From: Symbiodinium natans
Lineage: Eukaryota; Sar; Dinophyceae; Suessiales; Symbiodiniaceae
Length of the DNA stretch: 64,000 nt
Reading direction: 5' to 3'
Assembly: GCA_905221605.1 (NCBI GenBank)
Contig: CAJNDS010002698.1
Location: 142,089-206,088, forward strand
Below are positions 41,241 through 52,400 of the stretch, piece after piece. The notes under the pieces are model-generated. The model did not search any database, was not told where the DNA came from, and saw only the letters and a list, made by a program, of their open reading frames with translations. The position numbers and the translations under genes are program-made. Within the stretch, counting starts at the first letter, position 1. Each line of letters starts with the position of its first letter.

Positions 41241-43139
41241 ATGTCGAAGTTCTCCTTGTACGCAGCGCGGCGCGCGAGGCAGGAGGAAGTCGGCAAGAAT
41301 CGGCTCCGGGCATGGGTCGTGTGGTTTCTTGTGAGAGCTTAATCAGATGAGGCCTGTGCCTTTCTTTGAGGTGGGGTTCGTTGGTTTCCTAGTCAAGGGG
41401 TGGTGGATGGAGGGACCGCTTTCGCAGAAGAGCTGAGGCTGCTGGTGGTCCTGGAGCTGACGTCCGCGATGTGCTTCATTCAGGTGGCCACTCTGACCCA
41501 CGGAGTGTTCGCAGCCATCCCACTCACCGCACTTCTTGTGGCGGCCGCCATCCGCCTGCACTCAAGGCCCCAAGTATTGCTGGAAGAGCCACTCTGCATC
41601 TTGTATCCCGACAACCAGTCCAGGCACGGCCTTGCTTGTGAGCAGAAGCCCAGCACCAGATTTGTCGCCTTTGCGTCCCTTCTGAAGCTTCTGTGCTGCG
41701 GCGTCTTCTTGGCAAACCTCGCCGGGCTTGACTTGTTCGAGGATCTCTGTCCGGACTCCGTGCCATCTCCAAGCTGCGCCAACTTTTTTAGCGCTCCTCA
41801 TTCCTTTTATTGCATGGACATCTGGAGCTTCATGGAGAAGCCTGACGCCAAACGTAAGCATCTTTACAGACAAAAAGGCGACCCATGCTGGGGCCAATGT
41901 GCAACAAATGAGACTTGCGGGCCTCAAAGAGTGAATCTTCGAGCCGCAGTTCTAGATGGCAACCAATTGGCAGAAAGCCAATTCTGCCATTCTCCTTGTG
42001 AGTTGGATTGCTGCCAGTGCCTGCACTGCGAGCTGTCACCGGCTGTGCCAAGCTGGCTGAAGGAAGGGTGCACCAATGGCGCGTTCGCTCCGAACATAGC
42101 CCCCGACGAGCTCTACCTGTGCCTAAATAGTACTTGTGCTACGCAGCCGCAGCCTCTTCCCTACTACCAGGAAGCGGCCTGGAGCGCCGAGAACAAGTTT
42201 CTAGCACAGCTTGCGAGGTGCGCCCTGACCCACGGCAAAGATGGCCATGAAGTTCGTGTGGTCTTGTCCATCGTGGCGGCCCTCCAGTTCCTGCCCTCTG
42301 TTTCCTTGGTCCTTTTCCTTTCGCTGGGCATCTTGTGGCCCTTGCTGAACGGTGAGCATGTCTTGAGCATGCTTGGAGATGCGCCAGCAGACAGTGCGGC
42401 CATTCAGAACTCAGATGCCAAGGCCACGATCCTCAGAGATGAGATACGGCGCAAGAGGCTACAAGCCTCAACGAAAGAGCGGGGCCAGTTGTACATGGAG
42501 CTTGTACTGTTCTTGCTGGACTACGTCTCCGACTACAACTGTTTGGTGCAGTTTCTCCTCGAAGGGCAGTATGCCACAGCAGCCATACAGGCCGTCATCA
42601 TTGCTGCCCCTTTGGCGTTGGACTGCTACCGCGGGAAAATCCAGCTTGTTGAAGTGGCCGCAGGCTTCTGCGAGTCACGCAGCAAAGGCTTCCCGACGAA
42701 CAAGCTGATTTTGGCCCTCCGTTCCGAGAAGAGCATCGAGGCTCCGCTCTCTTTTTGTCTGCAGAACTATACGCTTCTGAGGGCCACCAGCTCCATGGCT
42801 GTCTACAGCCTCTGCCTTTCTATGCCGCTGAGCATCGTCAGCATGGCGAAGCACGTTTACAACACCTTTGAGCTCCAGATGCTGAATGTGCCTATCAGAC
42901 CAGCGCCGCCCACACCAGAAGAGTCAAACGCAGTCATAGGCCTGGCCTATGCCAGTGAGCCCAACTACCCGCCAGGATTTCCCGCGCATGTGGTGCCTCT
43001 CGCCCCCCCTGCGTTTCCATTTGCCAGTCAGCCCAATTACCCGCCAGGATTGATGCCGCCCGCGCATGTTGTGCCTCTTGCCCCCACTGCGCTTACTCCA
43101 ATCACCCTGAATAATCAGAAGGTGAAGGACACCGAGTAG
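41241..43139 (+). CDS. Polytopic membrane protein, XK-related-like
   Basis: A short first exon (41241 to about 41315, MSKFSLYAARRARQEEVG) is followed by a large open exon from about 41398 to the TAG at 43137-43139, about 600 residues in all. Hydrophobic segments lie at about 12-52, 88-110, 285-310, 375-420 and 465-490 of the second exon. A Cys-rich luminal or extracellular loop (about 113-250, with ELDCCQCLHCELS and NETCG) separates the first three from the rest. The second half (LLDYVSDYNCLVQFLLEG, then EKSIEAPLSFCLQNYTLL) resembles the XK/Xkr family pattern in which an E..PQ..LQ.Y helix follows a D..SD helix. The tail carries a twofold Pro repeat (PNYPPGF and PNYPPGL). Splice phase between the exons is unsettled. 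XK-like scramblase function is inference. Confidence 0.65.
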
Positions 43140-43482
43140 AACGTCGCTGCAACAGGTCTCACTCTTGGACATGTGTAGCTTGCAGCTTCTGTGCTTTCTT
43201 TCATGAGCACAAGCTTTCCCGGATGCGCATGCCATGGTCATGCCGCATGCTGCAGCTCCATCTCCGAAGCTTTAAGGCTTGAACTTTGAATTGCTGTGTA
43301 TCCTGGTATCTTAGCAACTGGGCTCGCGACAAAAAGTAGCCGAGAGAGTCATTGAGCTCCGGAAAGGTCTCTGCGATCTCTTAGTACAGTGCCGACTGCC
43401 CTTCAGCTCTTGATCCCCCCTCTGGACATTCTTGCAACAAATCTTATTGGAAGCTCCCCTCAGCCGGAAGCACCCTGACCAG

Positions 43483-46400
43483 GTTTATTCGCGACGATGG
43501 CGCCACCAGCCAGCGCCTGAACATGCCGAGCCCTGCTCCACCACCAAATGGGCAGTTCTCTAAGTGTGTCGTTTCCTAAAAATATGTTCCCTTTTTGGGT
43601 ACCCACTATAAGTAGGTAGCACCTTGAAAAAGGGATCCCCAAAGGGGACGATAATCGTGCTCTTTTTGAGGGTGCCCTTACTACGAAAGGCTCCGCATGG
43701 CAGGAATCCCCAAAAAAGGGAACATAACTTCAAGACCTGCCCCAAATGTAGGGTTTTCTTGGGGCGCAGAGAATGTGGGGGGGTTTCGAGCCCCCTGACT
43801 AGGACTAGGATTTGGAAGACAGCCCCACAGCCCCCCAGCCCCCCAGCCCCACAGCCCCACAGCCCCGCAGCCCCGCAGCCCCGCAGCCCCACAGCCCCAC
43901 AGCCCTACAGCCCCAAACCCTAAAACCCATTCCCGAAACCTTGCTTGAAGGCCGGCAGGTGGCGAAAAGCAGGGTTCTAAGCAATCAGTGGAAGCTGTAG
44001 CAATTCCTTGAAAAGGCGACTCATCCCCCTACTTCTAGCTACACATGAGCCTACACTACGAAAACCCAAGCCACCCAAGGAAGCTCCCTACACCTCAAAC
44101 CTAGAAACTACCCCGAGAAAAGCGAGCAGTGGATCCCGAGGCCAAGACAACACCTCCCTTGTGCACCTGAACGATGCCACGATCTTGGAGAACCTCCGAG
44201 CGCGGCATGAGGTGGGATAACGGGTTGAGCCAGGGGAACCCTAAACCCTAAACCCTAAACCCTAAACCCTAAACCCTAAACCCTAAACCCTAAACCCTAA
44301 ACACTTAATTAGGGTTCAGAGCCGGAGTGTTCAGAGAGTGCTCTGAGGTCTGGTCCTGCTTCTGCCTTCTCAGCAGGGGTAGTTCTAAAGCTCGGGCGCA
44401 GCATGAACCTTGAGACGGCAGAAGAGCATCTGGACACTAGGCCCTTGACCCCAAGCCCGCACCCCCAACGATGTACACCCTAAACCCTAAACCCTAAACC
44501 CTAAACCCTCAACCCCAAACCCTAAACCCCAAACCCTAAACCCCCCAAGACAGCAAGCCCGGGGTGTGGAATCTCGACAACAGCTGGGCCTTCTGTCAGG
44601 CAGATGAGATCTACACCTACACGGCCAGCGTGCCGCACCCAGGGGCTCAGCAGCTTTGTTCAGTTTCTAAGTAAGGGTTTTACGGGTTTTAGGGTTTTCG
44701 GGTCTTAGCGTGTTTTGAGAATAAATAGCAGTTTAGGTCTTTTTTCGGGGGTTTAGGTTTTTTAGGGGATTTGGGGCTTTTAGTTTTTTTTGTTGTTGTT
44801 TAGGGTTTTTGGGGGCTTAGGGTTTCAGGATTTTGGGGCTCTAGGGTTACTAGGTTTTGTTAACGTTTTTAGTGGTTTAGGGCTTAGGGCTTTAGGGTTT
44901 AGGGTTTAGGGAGTCTCATCTGCAGGGCTCTGAGAGTTTGTGTTCTGAGAACGCCAGCTGGAGTTGAAGAGCCATGCTTGGTTGGACACGGATTTGTAGC
45001 CCCTCTCAACTCTGTAGACCCTGCGATACTACATGCAAGCCTTGGGATGATCCCCCTTGTACCAGCAGTCCTTAATAAGGATTATAGTAGGGTTTAGGGT
45101 TTAGGGTTAGGGTTTAGGGTTTAGGGTTTAGGGTTTAGGGTTTAGGGTTTAGGGTTTAGGGTTTAGGGTTTAGGGGGTACCATAATCCCTATTGAGCACT
45201 GATAGTGTAAGGGGGAACATCTCAATGTGAGCCCCACAAGGCCTGACATGCCCTGTACCCTTGGCATCGCGCTCTGAAGGTGCTCCTCGCTGTGAACCCA
45301 TACCATGATGTCACTGGGCCCCAGCCCCAGATAGGTTTCGGGTTTAGGGTTTAGGGTTTAGGGTTTAGGGTTTAGGGTTTAGGGATTGGAGTTTCGGGTT
45401 CAGGGTTTAGGGTTTTGGGGATTTGGGTTCAGGGTCTAGGGTTGTTTCGGGTGCAGGGTCTAGGGGGTTTGGAACATCTAGACCACCCTGCCTCCCCCTA
45501 TCCCAGTTTTTCGGCTTTGTAATAGTGGGTGGCGGTAGGGTTTCGGGTTTAAGAGATATCATGGGTAGAGTTATACAAAACTCCAGTTGCATCCCTACTT
45601 CAACGACCCATGGACCTTTAAGTGGGTTAGGACGTCGGGCTTCGTGAGCTAAGAGCTTGTCCTTTCCACACTTGGGTGAGCGTGGAATGTCTTGGATGTC
45701 GAGTGCTGGCGCTGTAGTTTTACGGAGTCGGCCTGCATAACCCTAAACCCTAAACCCTAAACCCTAAACCCTAAACCCTAAACCCTAAACCCTAAACCCT
45801 AAACCCTAAACCCTAAACCAGCTGTAAATCCTGAGCCCATGAAGCGTGCCAGCCCCATTCGCGTAATGCACAACGCGCCAGGTTGTATGGCGAGGCACAG
45901 TGTACCCGCAACTTGCCAAGAGTTCGGCATTTTGACCTCTTTGTTCTTCGTCCCAAAGACTCCAATACACTCAAACAAACGTACGGATTCTTCCTGTCCC
46001 TCGATGATGTAAGCATATATACCTTTAGGTTACCTTTAGCAAAGAGTATTAAAGACTATTGTGCTGAACACCCTTCCCAAAACCCGAAACCCAGAACCCA
46101 AAACCCGAAACCTGAACCCATTTCAGATGCGGGCCCGGTCCTTGCTGCCCAAGGCATGCAGTTGCAAGTCCTTGGGATGCCACACGAGTCGAGAGTTAAA
46201 GGTCTGAATAGGGTTGAGGAGTTGGAGTTTAAGGTTTAGGGTAGGCCCTAAACACCAAGCCACGAAAAGCCCCAAGCATCTAAACCCGCCATTCTTCAAA
46301 ATCTTGTAGTATCCAAAGAAGTACCCCTAAACCCTAAACCCTAATTATCGATGACGCCCCCCCCTCTCATATCTATTGTTGAAGTCGATGTTTCCTTAAC

Positions 46401-49400
46401 CCTATCCAGAATCCAAAACCCTCAACCCTAAAGTTGCAGGATACCGCGGAAAGCACATCGGAGCGCTTCCGCCCCATCCCTACGCCATCGCGGACACGGC
46501 CTATCGCGCGCTGGTGCCACTGGCTCATGTTGGGCTTTCAGGGTTGAAGGCTGAGGGTGCGGGGTTGAGAAATGCAGGGTTTGAAAACAAATGCACGTAG
46601 CTTGCCGTACAGTTTTCAAAGGGCGGGTGCTAGCTGCAAATACCTCGTAAGCCAGCATCCGGGATCGCAATGAAGCCATGATGTAAATCTTTGGTTGGCA
46701 ACCTTAGGGTCTTGGGTTTAGGGTTCGGGGTTTATAGGGTTTAGGGTTTATAGGGTTTAGGGTTTAGGGTACTGAATTGGGAGCCGCCAGGTGCGAGATC
46801 ACAAGAACCAGGGGTTCATCATCTCCGGTGAGAGCGGTGCCGGGAAGACCGAGACGGCCAAGATTGCCACTCGACACTGATTAGTAAACCCAAGCCCTGC
46901 ACCCCAAATTGGAATTTTCTTCCGAGCTTTTTCGGGTCCTTTTAGTGCGAGTTCCTTTGTAAAGGGAACCTAATTTGAATAACCCCGCATGTGCGTTCAG
47001 GATGTATCCACGAACCTCAAAACTCAGAACTCGTGTTCCCAGATTGTCCAGCATTAACAGATTTGGGGATTTATAGCTTAGGGTTTAATGTTCAGACAGG
47101 TAAAGGACTTGGGTTGACGTCCTACAGGACATTACAGAACCTATGCATAGACCGTACGAATACACATTATACCTAAGGGGTATTCATGTAAGGTGCAGGG
47201 GGCGGCTGGGCCGCCACAACGTATACCGGGAACCCTGACTCCTAAAACTTATCACTCCGCACATCTGTGGTGCGAGAACATTAGAATAGAGAACCTGCAG
47301 TGTAAAGTGCTTGCAATCCCACCCTAAACCCTGAACCCTGAACCCTAAACCCTAAACCCTAAACCCTAAACCCTAAACTCTCAACCCTAAACCCTAAACC
47401 CTAAAGCACCCCCAGGTCATGGAATACCTGGGCTATGTCTCCGGCTCTACCAACCAAATGACGGTGCCTCGGCTGCCTGACCTTTGGGCTTCCGGCCCCA
47501 ACAACAGGTAGATCAACTTTGGTAGCTTTAGGGTTTAGGATTCAGGGTTCAGGGTCTAGGGTTTAGGGTGTAGGGTGTAGGGGAAACCCGATCTAGAAGA
47601 CTACAAAGCGCTAACACCCTAGAATTTCGACTCCGAACCTGAAACCTTCGACCCGAAACCGCAGGTGCCGTAGACCTTGCACCCTACCTGACGGCTCCAA
47701 TGTAATTCCTTGTGACCGCTCCAATGTAGTTCCTCGTTGGGTTTGTTATAGGGGATTCTAGTATACTACCCCAAAGCAAGGTACCGCATAGGAGCCTTAA
47801 ACCCCTAAACCCTAAACCCCAAACCCTAAACCCTAAACCCTAAACCCTAAACCCTAAACCCCAAACCCTAAACCCTCCTTGGCCCCCGTGTTCCCTGAGC
47901 CGAGGCCCAGATCCAGAGGCGAGTGCTGCAAGCGCAGCCGATCCTGGAGTCGTTTGGCAACGCCGTGACCATGAGGACTGATCGTCTTGGTAGCCCAGTG
48001 GGTGCCCCATTTTTTTTTCCCTCTTTTTTTTGGTTTCAAGGTTTCCTTAGAAAGTAACCAACCCAAAAAGGGGTTCCGCTTTTTCTTTCAAGGTTTCCTT
48101 AGAAAGTAACCAACCCAAAAAGTGGTGCCCTTATCTTAAGATGGTTACTGGGCTGCCAAGTTCCACACCCGGCGAGACCCCAGTGCATGTAAGCTCAAAA
48201 TACAGGATCCTACATCTTGCTTCTGCTTTTCCCTGATAATCCTTGCATAATCAAGGCATGAACTACACAAGAATTCGCATTCTAATCACCAGTACCTCAG
48301 GTTATCCTGCTTGGGCTTGGGTTTTTTGGGCGTTCAAGGGGAAATGGCTACATGGTCAGATGAACATGCGGGTTTATGAAAAATTAGGGGACCCCAAATG
48401 TAGATCCCACATAGTAGGATTCCCTTTAGTAAGGACCCCAATAAGGTACCCCTAATTTCGGAAACCCCCACAATTCTTCAAGCCATGCTGTATGTTGAGG
48501 GTTTAGGGTTTTGGCTTCAAGGGTCTGCCTAAATTACCGGGCACGTAGACCTGCAAACCCTAGACTAGGGTTTAGGGTTCAGGGTTCAGGGTTTAGGGTT
48601 TAACGTTTAGTGTTTAGGGTTTCGGGTTTGGGGTTTAGGGTTTAGGGTAGCTTCGGCGGCAGTGGGAGTGTTTGGGGGTCTGGCTGCCCTTGTGTTGCTT
48701 CCGACGCGCGAGGAACAACAACTCCTCACGCTTCGGCAAGTACAACAGCACCTTGGCCATCCAGGAATAGCAAGTGCACTAGAAATTAGCGATTGAGCAA
48801 CATGAACAAGAACATTCATGGCATCATCGCAACAACAGTCTAGTTCCTATTATTTAAAGGTACTTGTGCTTGTTTCTTTGTAGCGTGCAAGGACCACGGC
48901 TCAGAGGATCCCCGAAATCGGACTTTGGACTTGCGAAGGAAGCTAACCGACAGTGAGCCGCCTCGCGTTTTCAATGGGATGCCCTTACACTGTAAACCTT
49001 AAAACTCTAGAAGCCCTCTAAAAGCCCTAACAGTCTGTAAACCCTAACATAGCTACACCAAGCGCCAAACCCTTCAAGGCATCTTCTTCGATGAGGACGG
49101 CACCTTGTGTGACGCCAGCGCCGCACGGCCTATTTGAGCCCAAAGCCCAAGCCATCTCCTACAGTACATACCCTTGCATACCCTTGCTGTTCCCGGTGGG
49201 CCCTCGGGATGTTTGTTTATCTCCAGAGGGTGATTTTTCAAATATTGTTTCACAGTGGCAAGTATTACCGCTCAGAAAATAGGAACCTTAGGATGATTCA
49301 GAATCTCTTGGGGCTCCCCGAAATCCGACACCGAAAGAGACTAAACCCCAAACAGGGCTGAAGCATTCTCTCTCTCACACACACATGCTCGCCGCCCAGA

Positions 49401-52400
49401 CCCGAAACCCTAAACCGCAAATTGCCCCAACCCCGCAAGCCCAACACCCCAAAACCCTAAACCCCCTTCAGTCCCAAGAGCAGCAAGGATGTCTGCAAGC
49501 CCCCCTTCAATCCTTTGAGATCGGGCTTCAGGTTTCCGGGTTTAGGGTTATGCTGTCTTGAGGTTAATGTGGGCTTAGGTTGTTTTTGGGCTTATTGTTG
49601 CTCGTATGTCGGGTTTAGGCTTTCGAGCCTTCCCTGAATAAGTGTGGATCACCTACCTTCAAGACGCCAACTCCTTAGGGTTGCAAACATACACTATACC
49701 CTAAACCCCTAAACCCTACACCGCCTAAACCCCTATGCCAACGCAGTGTGGTCCCAAGCGATCGCATGGACTACATGCCCTTGGAGGGCTCAGCTGGTCG
49801 AGGGATTTTGGGGTTTCAAGGGTTTTTAGGCTTCAGGGCTTTAAGGGTTTCAGAGCTTTAGGGTTTCAGGGCTTTAGGGTTTCAGAACTCTAGGCTTCAA
49901 GCTCGTAGGGTCTAGGGCTTCACTGTCTCAAGGGTTTCGGGTTCAGGGGTTTGCAGTCCGAAATCGCAAGGTCACCACGTACCTCCTGGAAAGCTCCCGG
50001 GTGGTCGTCCACGCCAAGCGCGAGAGGACCTACCACTGCTTCTACGCTCCTAGGCTGCCAGAGATATCCTGGACTTCGGTGTTTCTGGCTTTTTTCGAGT
50101 GGTACCCTTATTCCCTTTTCTCTTTTGGGGGTTCCTTCTTATATCTGAATGGCAAGGAACAGGCTGGCGTTATTATTCATGAGCTACTGGACGACCTAGC
50201 TTCAGGGTAAACAGCAATAAAAGGGTCTAGGCTGATGGAGTCTGGGAGAGTTCTTCTTCTGGAGGTAAATGTCAACTGCTCGGAAGGTGCTTTGGGAGGG
50301 GGGAGGGCTAGCCGGAGGATCTTGCCGCAGATGCAGCCGTAGACCAGCTCAGCTAGCTGCATGCCTTGTCCGACACTAACCCCCAAATCCCAAAGCCTTC
50401 CTATTGTTCCTGAGGCAGCAGGAGGCCCTGCAACTAACCCTCAGCGCAGCTCTAAAGCCATATAGGGCCTCATAGGGCCTTACAACCTGTAAAACCCTCC
50501 TGAAAAGCCCTGGAGAAAGAGAACCCTAAACCCTAACGATCCTCAAGTCCCCCTCCGCCCTTAGCTTCTCCAAGGAGATGCTGGCCGGCCTTCCAGACGA
50601 GAAGCTGAAGAAGCTGCACCTGGAAAGATCGAGGCTTTGGCTCTAAAACGGGCTTTGTGTGGCCTTTTCGAGCTGGGGTTTTGGGTTTGTGTTAGGGCTT
50701 ACATAGGCTTTACGATGAGCCCTGTGCAATTTTCGACCCCGAAAGCTCTTGGAGCTGTACAGGTGTAAAAGGGCTGGCGTCGAAGCCCTGAACCTTGAGA
50801 AGTCTCAACCCGAGATCCTTTACCTTGTGGAAGAGCCCAGGAAGCTCTACCTGCTCTTGGCCAACGAGGGGCAGACGGCGGCCACGCAGGCACACGGGGC
50901 TTGCGAGGAACTCGGTATCGTTTTCATCGTTTACACCCTCAACCCTAAACCCTAAGCCCTAAATCCTCAAACCTGACCCCTAAATTTTGAGTCCGGGGGA
51001 CTGTGGGCGTGCACTTTTTTGTGTTTTTACTCTCTCGTACTTGATAACTATCGTTCAATCTTCAGGTGATGATCTCTCTCATCTTAATTATGAAATTGCC
51101 TTTTCATTATTTGTGCGAGAACATGCTATGCATGAAGTGCTACTACGCTTCATGCCAGGCCTACATGGAAACAGCTTTTCAGATTAAGTGAGTATCCCAG
51201 TGTGTTGGGCTATGGCAAGATATCCGGGTGAGTCTATACCTGGCTTAGTTCGTGAACTAGGAGGACAAGACGGAGAACTCACTTCGATGAGGCTGTTGGT
51301 CAAGTAACAGGTCAAAAACTCAAAGGACCAGAGACACGACCCATCAAGTGCGATCGTCGGAACGGTGTCGGTCCCCCTCCCAACGACCTACCCTTGCTCC
51401 AGCTTTTCTTAGTATCGTCCGAACAACGAATCCTAAAATCGCATATTTGAGCACCGGGAAATGAAGGACAGCTATTGGGACAATGGGGACACCCGCCTCA
51501 CAGGCTCCGATAAGCCAGCATTGGGCTACTCCATGTTTTGAATCTTGACAGGACAATGCTGGCTTTGTAGTTTGTATGTGTTAATTTATTTTGGCAACTT
51601 GTTCTTTCGAATGGCAAAGAATGTTGTTTTATTGGATAAATTGTAGTTTCGCAAGGCAAAGTATTAATCAAATGCCATACGGAAAGTCCGCTGAAGTACT
51701 TTGTTTTTTATGCATGAATGTATATTATACAAAGCATTCGCCCTATGCGAGTTTAACTACTGCAGCACTTAGTATATAGCTGAATATTGACTAAATGAAT
51801 TCAACTTAGAAGGTTGTTTTTTGTACAACTCAAGTACGCACTAGACACCTTGAGTTTCATAATAATGAAACCAATGCTACTGAAGTACTAGTTAAAGACT
51901 ACTGATGCGCGATGCCTGAAATGAGACAGGCTTTAAAATACACAATTCTCATAGAAAAGTAGTTGTTGCCTCACAAAGGTCATAGCACAAGTAAATTCAC
52001 AAACGCAAAAAACATCCCGAAATGCAAGCTTTTCAGGAGAACCTCTGGTGAAGTTTGGATTTGAGGGTTTTAAAGTCTCTCTAAATAAGTAAAGCAACTG
52101 TTTAAGCAAATAACTCTAGGCAACAAACCTGTTTCCAGACAAATATTGCTTCTACTAGGCAAAATATTGCTCAACCATGCAGTACTCGTTACATGTTGAT
52201 TCGACCAATCTAGCAGTCAGTGAATATTCAATTATTGGGTGAGTACAAGATTTACTAAATATACACAGAATATGACATAATGCTCAGTAAATGATACTTG
52301 ACTACAGAAAACTAATTCAATTACGTACTAATGAAATACCATTTATATACTATTCGCTTTGACAAGTACAATTTACATAGAAAAGCCTTGAAAAGCACAA

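Noticed and set aside
43624-43923. Pro/Gln/Ser-rich frame at 43624-43923
   Set aside because: It reads through an F3 element and an AGCCCCACAGCCCC simple repeat.
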